Shown: one piece after another, positions 22,853 to 29,944 of the stretch | Layout: every line of letters begins with the position of its first letter | Numbering within the stretch: position 1 is the first letter of the stretch | Virus record (IMG/VR): IMGVR_UViG_3300032273_000004 | Location: 1 to 40,225 of that record | DNA length: 40,225 nucleotides | Direction: 5' to 3' (one strand) | Source of the DNA: a virus | Position numbers and translations under genes: made by a program | The notes under the pieces: generated by a model | The model's database searches: none | What the model was told of the DNA's origin: nothing | Seen by the model: the letters and a program-made list of their open reading frames with translations, nothing else

Positions 22853-23463
22853 CGACCGCCACCGCTAAAAATCCCTCTCAACTGGTCAATCAATCCAGTG
22901 GTGCCGTGGAATATTACACCCCAAAAGTATGGACCGACGCCGCGCGTGAAGTTATGGGAAGCATTGAACTCGATCCGGCAAGTTCACTTGCAGCAAACTT
23001 TATAGTGATGGCGGATCGCTTTTATAGCCGGAAAGATGACGGGTTAAGTAAAGAATGGCAAGCCAATACGTTATGGATGAATCACCCATTCCATCGAGGC
23101 GAAAAAGCCTGTCCGACTAACCGCGACAAATGCAAGAAAAAAGCATGTGAAAAACGAGGCTACCACATCGACGAAGACATTCCGAACAATCTCGATTGGG
23201 TAGAAAAGCTCATCAGTGAATATCAAAACGGGAACGTCAAAGAAGCCATTTGTATCACGTTCGCTAATACGTCCGAAACCTGGTTTAGAAAACTGCTTCC
23301 TTACCCTCAGTGTTACCCAAACGGGCGCGTTCAATACTACAAACCGGACGGCACCATCGACAACAACGTCACTAAGGGAAGTTGTATCACCTACTTAGGC
23401 CCAAACCTCGACAAATTTAACGCCGTATTTAAGCACCTCGGCACAGTAAAAGTTTCAATGTAA
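22849..23463 (+). CDS. DNA N6-adenine methyltransferase (phage Dam family) with Cys-rich insert
   Basis: 204 aa. The family pattern is YYTPKVWTDAAREVMGSIELDPASS (AdoMet-binding) and motif IV, here WMNHPFH instead of the usual NPPY/F. An insert at about 82-105 (EKACPTNRDKCKKKACEKRGYH) has three Cys and a His that could bind zinc. Later AICITFANTSETWF fits the core beta-sheet. It may protect phage DNA from restriction. The His in motif IV is unusual. Confidence 0.75.
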   Translation: MTTATAKNPSQLVNQSSGAVEYYTPKVWTDAAREVMGSIELDPASSLAANFIVMADRFYSRKDDGLSKEWQANTLWMNHPFHRGEKACPTNRDKCKKKACEKRGYHIDEDIPNNLDWVEKLISEYQNGNVKEAICITFANTSETWFRKLLPYPQCYPNGRVQYYKPDGTIDNNVTKGSCITYLGPNLDKFNAVFKHLGTVKVSM

Positions 23464-23474
23464 GGACCCCGATA

Positions 23475-24344
23475 ATGGATAGCACCACTCAAGAACTAAA
23501 ACAACTCAGCACATTAAACGCCCTTGATCAATATGGCAGTGATGACCTATTAGCGGCGTTCCTGGCTGCATACAACCAACAAAACGCCGATTGGGATAAA
23601 ATGGTCAGCGAAAATCAACGTCTGCAGCAAGAACGCGACGGATACAAGCGCCAATGTGCCACCCAAAACGACGAGATCACCCAACTTAAAGAAGAAAACG
23701 ATTTTTGTCGTGGCATGGCATTGGAAGCCGAAGACATTGCGAACAAATCCACCGGATTACAGCAAGAACTTAACCGCTCTAAAGCAATGGTTCAAAGCCT
23801 ACAAAATGAGCTTAAAGAACTTAAAAAGCTCAACCCTAAGAAGCTGAAAGAACAGAATAAGCGCCAGCAAGCAAAAGCACTAGAAAACCAAAAACGCATT
23901 GGCCAGCAAGAACAAGCATTAAAAGACGCGTGCAAGGCTCTCAAGGAATCCAAAGCTGAAACAAACAAAGCTATTGGTAAGATCGCACAACTTCAAAAAC
24001 AACTATCACACGATACGGGCAGCGGTCTATATCACAACGATGCTCATCACCTCATCATTTGGCCACAGAAAACCAAGATGCAACGCCCAGACGGCAGCAT
24101 CTTCGAAGGGCGTTCGTTGCTGTACCTACACCAATCAGGCCGAGGCGGCTTAATTACTCACGATCCAGAAAACGGTTCTAAATTATGTGCAGCACCGAAA
24201 GGCGGCTTACGCCCTAGCACCGAAACAATCGAATTTGCTCAAGATTGGTTATACAAGGTTAACGAGCTGCAGGAAGGCACAGTTAAAGAAGAAGACATGA
24301 TACCGGTGAACTACAACGGCAATTTTGACGGAAAGGCGGCATAA
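23475..24344 (+). CDS. Coiled-coil phage protein
   Basis: 289 aa. Residues about 40-185 are a long coiled coil (heptads such as ENQRLQQERDGYKRQ, LQNELKELKKL, IGKIAQLQKQL). The C-terminal 100 residues are a compact domain (GLYHNDAHHLIIWPQKTKMQR, GRGGLITHDPENGSKL). Function unknown. SD AAGGA is 7-8 nt upstream. Part of the rightward early operon. Confidence 0.65.
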   Translation: MDSTTQELKQLSTLNALDQYGSDDLLAAFLAAYNQQNADWDKMVSENQRLQQERDGYKRQCATQNDEITQLKEENDFCRGMALEAEDIANKSTGLQQELNRSKAMVQSLQNELKELKKLNPKKLKEQNKRQQAKALENQKRIGQQEQALKDACKALKESKAETNKAIGKIAQLQKQLSHDTGSGLYHNDAHHLIIWPQKTKMQRPDGSIFEGRSLLYLHQSGRGGLITHDPENGSKLCAAPKGGLRPSTETIEFAQDWLYKVNELQEGTVKEEDMIPVNYNGNFDGKAA

Positions 24345-24353
24345 GGGGGAGTG

Positions 24354-24749
24354 GTGACAGAAAAAAAATTTAATCCTTTCTCAGTGGCAATCGTGGCCAC
24401 TGAAAAGGCAATCAAAGAACGCGAAAAGAAAATAACCGCCCAGCAACAAATAGAAAAGTTATCTATCGATCTTGAATATCGAGCAAAGTTGTTATTTGAC
24501 ATTGGTTACGCCGAGGGTAAATGCGAATTTCACCAGGGGCAGAAAAAGAAAGCCGCCGAAAAAGAACTGGCTGACCTAAAACGCCAGTTCAAGAGAGTCG
24601 AGAACGCTTACAGTCAGAAATCCACAGACTTGCTATTTAAATATGAAGACGAAGTTAACGACCTAAACCATGCGCTTCGCCAGTTAAAGCGCATGGAAAA
24701 CCAACACACCGAACGTTTAGCCTTTTTTGAGCTAAAACAAACAACTTAA
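24354..24749 (+). CDS. Coiled-coil hypothetical protein
   Basis: 131 aa from the GTG at 24354 (VTEKKFNPFSVAIVATEKAI); a GTG three bases before is also in frame. The purine-rich AAGGGGGA serves as SD. Two coiled-coil stretches, about 20-45 and 60-125, with a basic KKKAAEKELADLKRQFK core. No recognised function. Confidence 0.6.
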   Translation: MTEKKFNPFSVAIVATEKAIKEREKKITAQQQIEKLSIDLEYRAKLLFDIGYAEGKCEFHQGQKKKAAEKELADLKRQFKRVENAYSQKSTDLLFKYEDEVNDLNHALRQLKRMENQHTERLAFFELKQTT

Positions 24750-25078
24750 TGGATGCCAAGATGACAATACAATCAACAGAAGTTATACGCGATGAAGATG
24801 GATTTTGGACTCACCCACATTTGCCAGAATGGGACGAAGGAACCAAGAAAGAACAGATCGATGCTTGGTTTTCAAATAATGGAATGGGCTATCAAATTTC
24901 ATACATGGAATATGACGAGGACGAACTCATCGAACAATGGGCCGATGGGGACTTAACTAGCTGCAAAGCTTGGAACCCAACTTGTGATAAACCTGGTTCT
25001 TTTTTATTGTCCATACATGACACAGAAGAACATGGGCCAATAGCTCTCTTTGCAATTCCTAAAGGTGATAACAAATGA
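24749..25078 (+). CDS. Acidic hypothetical protein
   Basis: 109 aa with TAATG overlap at the start. Very acidic (YDEDELIEQWADGDLTS), Trp-rich N-terminus (EDGFWTHPHLPEWDEG). No recognised domain. Acidic DNA-mimic or anti-host functions are possible but nothing in the sequence proves it. Confidence 0.6.
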   Translation: MDAKMTIQSTEVIRDEDGFWTHPHLPEWDEGTKKEQIDAWFSNNGMGYQISYMEYDEDELIEQWADGDLTSCKAWNPTCDKPGSFLLSIHDTEEHGPIALFAIPKGDNK

Positions 25079-25410
25079 AAACAGACACTCCCGAAATAAA
25101 ACAGTCATTCGAACGCTTGAGCAAATCCGCGTTATGCTCTGGCGAACATGAATCAACATGCGAAGTAAGCCGAAATGACCTTAGTTCGATGTTACTGGCC
25201 TACCAATTAGAGCTTGGTAACAACCAGGACAAAGAAAAAGAATTCGTCGTCATCGCGGGTAAATACGATCCCGCTTTTGAAGATGGCGAAAACATCAAAG
25301 TCGCTTTTGATGAACTAACATTCGTTGAAGCACTAGAAAAAGCCGTCGAACTTAATAGCTACCCGTTTTGCTACATCGTTTATAAAGAACACCGCTTAAA
25401 CCTCAATTAA
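25075..25410 (+). CDS. Hypothetical protein, last gene of the early operon
   Basis: 111 aa, ATGA overlap with the preceding gene. Helical N-terminus (IKQSFERLSKSALCSG) and a beta-rich end (EFVVIAGKYDPAFEDGEN...CYIVYKEHRLNLN). No family recognised. A terminator follows 24 nt after its stop. Confidence 0.6.
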   Translation: MKTDTPEIKQSFERLSKSALCSGEHESTCEVSRNDLSSMLLAYQLELGNNQDKEKEFVVIAGKYDPAFEDGENIKVAFDELTFVEALEKAVELNSYPFCYIVYKEHRLNLN

Positions 25411-25433
25411 ACACAAGCGTGACCCGTCACACA

Positions 25434-25460
25434 AAGCGAGATTCTTATCTCGCTTTTCTT
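25434..25460 (+). terminator. Terminator at the end of the early operon
   Basis: Plus strand AAGCGAGA-TTCTTA-TCTCGCTT then TTCTTTATTT. The 8-bp stem plus T-tract closes the 21.2-25.4 kb operon. The T-tract is also the first unit of octamer array 3. Confidence 0.8.
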
Positions 25461-25487
25461 TATTTCTTTAATTATTTAATTCATTAC
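25456..25487. repeat. Octamer array 3, upstream of the par promoter
   Basis: Four octamers in phase on the plus strand: TTCTTTAT, TTCTTTAA, TTATTTAA, TTCATTAC. It ends 3 nt before the -35 of the parA promoter, the usual place of a centromere-like site for type Ib partition systems (family knowledge). Confidence 0.75.
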
Positions 25488-25490
25488 CCA

Positions 25491-25519
25491 TTTACAATAA
25501 GGACTTTTCGTCCTATTAT
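25491..25519 (+). promoter_or_regulatory. parA promoter with AGGACTTTTCGTCCT operator
   Basis: Plus strand: TTTACA (25491-25496), 17 nt, TATTAT (25514-25519). The 15-bp palindrome AGGACTTTTCGTCCT (25500-25514) fills the end of the spacer. The same palindrome is found at 29995, 30674 and 31221, each in the same place relative to a -10 TATTAT. Confidence 0.75.
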
Positions 25520-25523
25520 CACT

Positions 25524-25555
25524 TTCAAGAATTAACGATTTCTTTAATTAATGAA
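25524..25555. repeat. Octamer array 4, between par promoter and parA
   Basis: Octamers in phase, with alternating orientation: TTCAAGAA, TTAACGAT, TTCTTTAA, TTAATGAA. The last two lie just before the parA SD (GAAAGGA). Arrays 3, 4 and 5 flank the par promoter and genes. Confidence 0.6.
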
Positions 25556-25568
25556 AGGACGCCAACCA

Positions 25569-26210
25569 ATGGGAAAAAAAATAGGTGTAGTTTCGCAAAA
25601 AGGCGGCGTGGGTAAATCCACGGTTGCGCGCGCCCTAGCGACCGCTTATGCAAAATTCGAATGGGATGTGAAAATCGCAGATTTAGACATCAACCAATCA
25701 ACCAGCTATATGTGGCAAAAACGCCGTCTAGCCTCTGAAATTAATCCGGTTGTTTCAGTCGAATGTTTTGGCAACGTTGGCCAAGCACTCAAGCAAGCTG
25801 ACAACTACGATATGTATATCTTCGACGGCGCCCCACACGCCACCAAAGCAACATTAGAGATCGCCCACGCTTCGGACATGGTCATCATTCCTACGGGCCT
25901 CGCCCTCGATGATATGGAGCCTTGCGTCATTCTAGCGAACGACTTAGTCAAACAAGGGATCGATAGAAACAAGATTGTCTTTGTATTCTGCCGAACCGGT
26001 GACAGCAAAGCCGAGTTGCAAGATTCATTCGATTATATGGCCCAAACACCCTACAAGGCGATCGAGGCTCCATTACAAGAAAGAACCGCTCTAAGACGTG
26101 CCAGCGATAAAGGCCAAGCCGCTATCGAATGCCAATACAAAGGCCCACGCGAACAAGCTGAAAGCTTGGTTCAAGCCTTAATTGACAACCTTAACGAATT
26201 AACGAAATAA
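25569..26210 (+). CDS. parA: ParA-type partition ATPase (type Ib, small)
   Basis: 213 aa from the ATG at 25569 (MGKKIGVVSQKGGVGKST), preferred to 25551 because AAAGGA lies 9 nt upstream. Deviant Walker A SQKGGVGKST at residues about 9-18, switch-like IADLDINQSTSYMWQ at 38-52, and Walker B IFDGAPHATKATLE. It has no N-terminal HTH, so it belongs to the short ParA (ParF/type Ib) group that works with a small RHH partner. ParA moves plasmid copies apart over the nucleoid. Array 5 lies over its last codons, just ahead of the RHH gene. Confidence 0.9.
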   Translation: MGKKIGVVSQKGGVGKSTVARALATAYAKFEWDVKIADLDINQSTSYMWQKRRLASEINPVVSVECFGNVGQALKQADNYDMYIFDGAPHATKATLEIAHASDMVIIPTGLALDDMEPCVILANDLVKQGIDRNKIVFVFCRTGDSKAELQDSFDYMAQTPYKAIEAPLQERTALRRASDKGQAAIECQYKGPREQAESLVQALIDNLNELTK

Positions 26211-26222
26211 CGAATTAAAGAG
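26191..26222. repeat. Octamer array 5, between parA and the RHH gene
   Basis: TTAACGAA, TTAACGAA, ATAACGAA, TTAAAGAG in phase (reverse orientation). It overlaps the last codons of parA and ends 9 nt before the start of the RHH gene. Confidence 0.7.
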
Positions 26223-26231
26223 AGCCAAATA

Positions 26232-26480
26232 ATGACTTTGAACCCAGGAAAACCACCAAAGAAAAATCAAGGTAAAGGCGCCCCACCAGTGACCACAGAG
26301 GCGCCACACGGCCAAGAGAACACGCAAAAACCAGAAGGGGGCGCAAAGGCACCGCTTAACTTTAAAACTGACGAGGATTTCGTACACGAATGGAAAATCT
26401 ATTGCGTCACTCACAAGATTTCGCAAATTGACCAATTTAAAAAGATGTTTGAATTCTGGAAAGAAAATCATGGCGGCTAA
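26232..26480 (+). CDS. Small RHH-type centromere-binding protein (ParG/ParB-like)
   Basis: 82 aa. A disordered, Pro/Lys-rich N-tail (PGKPPKKNQGKGAPP) is followed by residues about 45-80, LNFKTDEDFVHEWKIYCVTHKISQIDQFKKMFEFWKEN: a beta-strand and two helices, the ribbon-helix-helix shape of ParG-type partners. The mobile basic tail is typical of ParG. It follows parA by 21 nt. Likely binds the octamer arrays and represses its own promoter (inference). Confidence 0.7.
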   Translation: MTLNPGKPPKKNQGKGAPPVTTEAPHGQENTQKPEGGAKAPLNFKTDEDFVHEWKIYCVTHKISQIDQFKKMFEFWKENHGG

Positions 26481-26566
26481 AAGCCGTTAGGTAGGACGCC
26501 CGGCGGTTGAAGTATCTCACCCCTACAACCGCCTGGCACACACAACACAACCAATGGGAATTAACT

Positions 26567-26734
26567 ATGCTGCAAGGTAATCATAACCTTTCGGGCGCTC
26601 TGCGTCTATCTGACCTTATGTTTCAACCCGTAGATCAAGTGATCGAGTATCTAAAAGACAAACCCGACGCAATGGGCGAAGCTATCGCAAAAATGTGTTA
26701 TCAGCACATCACCAACCACGGGGCGAATCAATGA
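26567..26734 (+). CDS. Small hypothetical protein
   Basis: 55 aa from the ATG at 26567 (MLQGNHNLSGALRLSDLMFQ), GGGAATT upstream; the earlier TTG at 26507 has no SD. Helical, acidic. The stop overlaps the next start as ATGA. Unknown function; next to the par genes. Confidence 0.55.
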   Translation: MLQGNHNLSGALRLSDLMFQPVDQVIEYLKDKPDAMGEAIAKMCYQHITNHGANQ

Positions 26735-27006
26735 AAATAGATTGCTTATCGCTACCGGATACATGCTTTAGTTGCCAACACTATCAACAAAAAGGATGGA
26801 AACACGACCAGTTCGCCCGAACGATTGATCGATGGGGTTTAAGTATCGAGCCAAGAAAGCAACGCTTTGGCCACTGCAAGAAAAATAGTTCGGATGTGTT
26901 TTGGAATGAAAAATGCGGGCAGTATCTACAAGATGAAGGGATCCACGTTCACCCCTGCCCGAAACGGCCCGTGCCGCTAGAACCGAGACAAGAACATTTA
27001 TTCTAA
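26731..27006 (+). CDS. Cys-rich small protein
   Basis: 91 aa from the ATG at 26731 (MKIDCLSLPDTCFSCQHYQQ). The Cys spacing (TCFSCQHYQ ... GHCKKN ... EKCGQYL ... HPCP) suggests a zinc site. Common in gammaproteobacterial phages and plasmids as a small conserved protein. Function unknown. Confidence 0.6.
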   Translation: MKIDCLSLPDTCFSCQHYQQKGWKHDQFARTIDRWGLSIEPRKQRFGHCKKNSSDVFWNEKCGQYLQDEGIHVHPCPKRPVPLEPRQEHLF

Positions 27007-27007
27007 T

Positions 27008-27039
27008 AAAAAGGCCGCTATGATAGCGGCCTTTCTTTT
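27008..27039. terminator. Bidirectional terminator between convergent genes
   Basis: GGCCGCTA-TGA-TAGCGGCC flanked by AAAAA on the left and TTTCTTTT on the right. It serves the plus-strand gene ending at 27006 and the minus-strand lipoprotein gene ending at 27038. Confidence 0.8.
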
Positions 27040-27385
27040 ATGACTTGTTAGCGCCCCAGCCCATTGTCTGAACGCAAGAAGCGACCAAGTGGTTCGTTTC
27101 TGCTTTCGACACGCTGATCGAGCTATCCAGGCAATCAACCAGCATTTGGGCGTTCTGCTTAAACTCTGGGCCTTCAACCAAAGCCCCATCAATTAACCAC
27201 CCATCTTTATTTAGGTTTCTAAGCCAAAAACCTGCAGTTCCTAACTTTCGCCCTGGTTGCGCTTCGCTCCATTGTTGACGATCGAGCCCTACCGAACTCC
27301 CATCATAAAGCCAATCACTATCCGGGTCACTACATCCAGACACAGCCCCGACCAATACCAGGGCGGCGATCATTCTTTTTATCAT
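27038..27385 (-). CDS. Small lipoprotein
   Basis: 115 aa. A signal peptide MIKRMIAALVLVGAVSGCSD ends with a lipobox whose Cys is about residue 18. The mature part has DSDWLYDGSSVGLDRQQWS and four further Cys. It could act in superinfection exclusion or lysogenic conversion; the sequence does not show which. It is the last gene of a leftward unit with the two small paralogues 27403-27896. Confidence 0.7.
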   Translation of the reverse strand: MIKRMIAALVLVGAVSGCSDPDSDWLYDGSSVGLDRQQWSEAQPGRKLGTAGFWLRNLNKDGWLIDGALVEGPEFKQNAQMLVDCLDSSISVSKAETNHLVASCVQTMGWGANKS

Positions 27386-27402
27386 CTTATCACCTAACCA
27401 AT

Positions 27403-27576
27403 TTAAGCTACTTCTAGTAACTCTTTAATTTCAACCATTAACCCTTTATTCAACAAGTTCGCCGCGCGAATCTCGTCGATGACATTATCATCGTTCTTAG
27501 TTAGGTTGTCCGCTACTGCCAAAATATTTAAAACCTGATCACACTTAGCCAAAACGGCCGCTTTGTTATTGCTCAT
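27403..27576 (-). CDS. Small protein, paralogue 1 of a tandem pair
   Basis: 57 aa from the ATG at 27576 (MSNNKAAVLAKCDQVLNILA), GGG 8-6 nt upstream; the longer frame to 27603 has no SD. By eye it shares about 25 residues with its neighbour 27720-27896: KC(D/E)Q(V/I)L-x-IL-x-V, (D)DN(V/I)-x-DE, AANLL-x-KGL, LxE. All-helical, amphipathic. A TATAAT -10 lies at 27623-27618 upstream. Confidence 0.7.
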   Translation of the reverse strand: MSNNKAAVLAKCDQVLNILAVADNLTKNDDNVIDEIRAANLLNKGLMVEIKELLEVA

Positions 27577-27610
27577 ATCAAACCCTTTAGTGGTAACAAT
27601 CATTTGTTAT

Positions 27611-27680
27611 GACCATTATATCCAGATTCCCAAACGCGCAAGTGATCACAGGTGTAGATCAGAAACCCCCGATAATGGTC
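27611..27680. promoter_or_regulatory. Region between the paralogues: TATAAT and inverted repeat
   Basis: Inverted repeats GACCATTAT (27611-27619) and ATAATGGTC (27672-27680) bracket the region. Minus strand TATAAT at 27623-27618 with a poor -35 (TTGCGC, spacing 15), as expected for an activated promoter. Candidate own promoter for paralogue 1. Confidence 0.4.
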
Positions 27681-27719
27681 CCTGATCCAAACTATAAAGA
27701 CCAAACTATCAGTCTTTTC

Positions 27720-27896
27720 CTAGTCCATTTCGACTAGATTATCCACCTCCAAAACTAAGCCTTTTATCAGTAAATTAGCGGCTAATACCTCATCGCAAAT
27801 GTTGTCACCTGATTTCGCTAAATCATTCTCAACTTGCAAAATCGCTAATATTTGCTCACATTTTGAATGAATAGAATTTTTATTGCCTTTAGCCAT
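27720..27896 (-). CDS. Small protein, paralogue 2 of a tandem pair
   Basis: 58 aa, ATG at 27896, GGAG 8 nt upstream. MAKGNKNSIHSKCEQILAIL...GDNICDEVLAANLLIKGLVLE is a helical protein. It is the first gene leftward from the XRE regulator. Candidate promoter TTGCCC (27949-27944), 17 nt, ACAATA (27926-27921), with the 24-bp palindrome centred about 90 nt upstream of the start. Function unknown; placement next to a TF recalls the TF plus small-protein lysis modules of marine phage-plasmids (family knowledge). Confidence 0.7.
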   Translation of the reverse strand: MAKGNKNSIHSKCEQILAILQVENDLAKSGDNICDEVLAANLLIKGLVLEVDNLVEMD

Positions 27897-27992
27897 TGTT
27901 ACTACTCCAACTAACGTATTTATTGTATTTATATGATTTTTAAGGGCAATTTAACCGCATAAGAAACAGCGTCAATAGGCTAGGACAAAATG

Positions 27993-28029
27993 GTCACTTT
28001 CTTGCAAGAAAGTGACAAAACTGTCACTT
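27993..28029. promoter_or_regulatory. 24-bp perfect palindrome (27993-28016) plus third half-site
   Basis: Half-site GTCACTTTCTTG and its exact inverted copy form a perfect 24-bp palindrome. A third half-site GTCACTT follows at 28023-28029. It lies between the divergent paralogue 2 and XRE genes, 25 nt before the XRE start. Probably the operator of that regulator, used for autoregulation and for activation of the small genes. Confidence 0.8.
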
Positions 28030-28041
28030 ATGAGGTGAACT

Positions 28042-28386
28042 ATGTCACATGAGCCTATAATCGAAGCGCTGAAAGTGCGTCGAGAAATGGCTGGGTTATC
28101 GCAACAAGAGATCGCAGACCTGGCCGGAATGAGTAAACGAACGTACCAAAGAATCGAACAAGGCGATTCAGACATGAAATTTAGTCAATATCGGGCAATT
28201 ATTCGCGTTTTGAAAACAACCGACCTTGATATTTCATTAGATATGATGGGGCTAGACAAAATAACAAGTTGGGATGTTGCCACAGCAACGCGGGTTTTAT
28301 CGCCAATCTTAAGGCGACACTTTGTCACTTTGCTGATCGAGCTGTATCGAGAATTCGAAGAATTGAAAGATAGGAAGACAAAATAG
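28042..28386 (+). CDS. XRE-family transcription regulator
   Basis: 114 aa, AGGTGA 4-5 nt before the ATG. Residues about 8-62 are a classic HTH: LKVRREMAGLSQQEIADLAGMSKRTYQRIEQGDSDMKFSQY. The C-terminal half (ILRRHFVTLLIELYREFEEL) is helical and may dimerise. It is transcribed away from the two paralogous small genes. Likely controls the palindrome at 27993-28016. Confidence 0.8.
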   Translation: MSHEPIIEALKVRREMAGLSQQEIADLAGMSKRTYQRIEQGDSDMKFSQYRAIIRVLKTTDLDISLDMMGLDKITSWDVATATRVLSPILRRHFVTLLIELYREFEELKDRKTK

Positions 28387-28646
28387 AAAACTGTATCAAT
28401 GAGCCCCAAAATTTGGTGCGTCATATGGTCATTATGGTAAATAGCCAAGTTTGGCCACTTTTTTGATAACTTGAACACGAAAAACAGTACAAACACGAAA
28501 AAGTTTAAGTTTTGTTTCTTTAACCGGTGATTTTTACTGGTTGTAAATTTGTTACAAAAAGACGTGTTTTTAGACAGGAAAATAAGCGGGGGGTATTTGG
28601 CGGCCGATTCACATCGAAACCGCCAAAAGATCAGGTTTTGTACTTG
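28387..28646. other. 260-nt gap without a gene
   Basis: AT-rich, no open reading frame with a start and SD. It holds a direct repeat ACACGAAAAA (28475-28500 area), an inverted pair AACCGGT/ACTGGTT (about 28522-28542) and an inverted pair TTTGGCGG/CCGCCAAA (about 28597-28629) with a 17-nt loop and no T-run. These could be regulatory for the convergent genes on either side. Confidence 0.5.
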
Positions 28647-29030
28647 TTACGCCTTCATGGCTAACAAGTCGCGCTTTTCCTGAATAGCCAGTTCAATTCC
28701 TTTCTCGTATTCTTCATCGCTCATTCGCTCGATAGAATCACGCGAGTTGTTTTTAAAAAATGCCTGGCGGCCTCCTTTATCAGCCATGTATTCAGTTAAC
28801 ACATTGACCACTGCAGCGTCACTTAACCCCGCAATAGATACACTACAGACATCATCAAGAATTGTCGCCAGCTTACTTTGCAAAGGTGCATCGAGATAAC
28901 CCCACATGCGGGCCACAGATGAAGATTTATCGTTAACGTCACCAGTCAACAACTGATAAACATAACTTTCGCTAGAGCTTCCACCACGGTTTATAAGACC
29001 TTTTATAATTAGGCGTTCGTAATGTTCCAT
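28647..29030 (-). CDS. Hypothetical protein, end of the leftward plasmid operon
   Basis: 127 aa (MEHYERLIIKGLINRGGSSSE...). Helical, ending EKGIELAIQEKRDLLAMKA. No recognised domain. It lies 58 nt downstream of the wHTH gene and probably belongs to the same transcript. Confidence 0.6.
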   Translation of the reverse strand: MEHYERLIIKGLINRGGSSSESYVYQLLTGDVNDKSSSVARMWGYLDAPLQSKLATILDDVCSVSIAGLSDAAVVNVLTEYMADKGGRQAFFKNNSRDSIERMSDEEYEKGIELAIQEKRDLLAMKA

Positions 29031-29088
29031 TTTCTATTCCTTATCAAAAATTGATATTTGTTCATCATCTTCGGTTTGAATGTCGAGT

Positions 29089-29376
29089 TCAGAGAGTGCG
29101 TTCTCGATAAATTTTGGCGGCGTCGTGACGGCCAACCCTGGTTAGCTGCATTGCTAAACTCAAATTTCGATAGCGACCCATTTCAATTAACCCACGACTG
29201 GCCAACACATGCAGACCTTTTCGAAAGTTAGACGGATCCAAATCGCCATCACGCGAACTTTCCACCATAGCCCGAACCTTCGACACACCAATCGGACCCA
29301 CTTTGTTTTTACTTTCCAGAATAGCTAACACAAATAACGCATCTTTCTGGTTTTTAGATAATCTGCTTTTCTTCAT
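29089..29376 (-). CDS. Winged-helix-type protein
   Basis: 95 aa. SKNQKDALFVLAILESKNKVGPIGVSKVRAMV, then SNFRKGLHVLASRGLIEMGRYRN, fits a winged HTH: three helices and a beta-wing. Basic. A plasmid-type regulator is a fair guess. Between the 67-aa gene 29414-29617 and 28647-29030. Confidence 0.6.
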   Translation of the reverse strand: MKKSRLSKNQKDALFVLAILESKNKVGPIGVSKVRAMVESSRDGDLDPSNFRKGLHVLASRGLIEMGRYRNLSLAMQLTRVGRHDAAKIYRERTL

Positions 29377-29413
29377 TTCTTAATCACCTTTCGAGTGAAT
29401 AATAAAATAACAC

Positions 29414-29617
29414 TTAATCTATCGATCGCGTATCACTCAATTCTAAATCTGGGTACTTATCCACCATTTCGGTGGATGGCTTGGGGGTAACTTCCGCGGC
29501 GCAATCACATAAATAATTAAACTCAGCCAGGGAAACAGGGGCGCCCAATACATTCGAGTTATCATCCACTTTCAACCCTCCGTAAATAGCCGCCCTCTCG
29601 GGCGACTTATCCAGCAT
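29414..29617 (-). CDS. Small acidic hypothetical protein
   Basis: 67 aa, start overlapping the previous stop (TAATG). Acidic, ends YPDLELSDTRSID. No domain recognised. Translation coupled to the 107-aa gene. Confidence 0.55.
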   Translation of the reverse strand: MLDKSPERAAIYGGLKVDDNSNVLGAPVSLAEFNYLCDCAAEVTPKPSTEMVDKYPDLELSDTRSID

Positions 29618-29940
29618 TAAAATAAACGAGTATTTAAGCCGGTCATTTCGGTAAAGGTGCGCTGCAGCATATCGGCATAGATACCCTGTTCGTTGGCCAG
29701 TTCGTTACATTCAAACTTACGAGGCATATATTTAAGGCCGCGGACCGTGTAAGTGTCAGATGGGTTTAAGATGATTTGAATTTTATTGATGCCATCTTTT
29801 ACATAGTGACGAGTGCGAGGAAGGTCAAACTGTAGGCCACTTTCAATAGCAACCACGTTTTTCGCGCCGGTCATAGCCACAAAGCGACCGCCGCCAAGCT
29901 GTTCAAGAATGGTTTTTGCAATGATTTGATTGTTAGTCAT
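29617..29940 (-). CDS. Conserved plasmid-type small protein (leader copy A)
   Basis: 107 aa from the ATG at 29940 (MTNNQIIAKTILEQLGGGRF); the longer frame is only a reading of the leader. VAMTGAKNVV...LPRTRHYVKDGINKIQIILNPSDTYTVRGLKY is a pattern I recall from small conserved proteins of proteobacterial plasmids and phages, function unknown. Preceded by leader copy A (29945-30018). The long frame includes the leader and would start at 30018, which is not credible. Confidence 0.7.
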   Translation of the reverse strand: MTNNQIIAKTILEQLGGGRFVAMTGAKNVVAIESGLQFDLPRTRHYVKDGINKIQIILNPSDTYTVRGLKYMPRKFECNELANEQGIYADMLQRTFTEMTGLNTRLF

Positions 29941-29944
29941 CGTG

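Noticed and set aside
27993-28016. Perfect palindrome as a telomere (protelomerase target)
   Set aside because: No protelomerase gene is present; the only tyrosine recombinase has integrase size and motifs. The palindrome is short for such sites and sits between divergent genes beside an HTH regulator, with an extra half-site, as an operator does.
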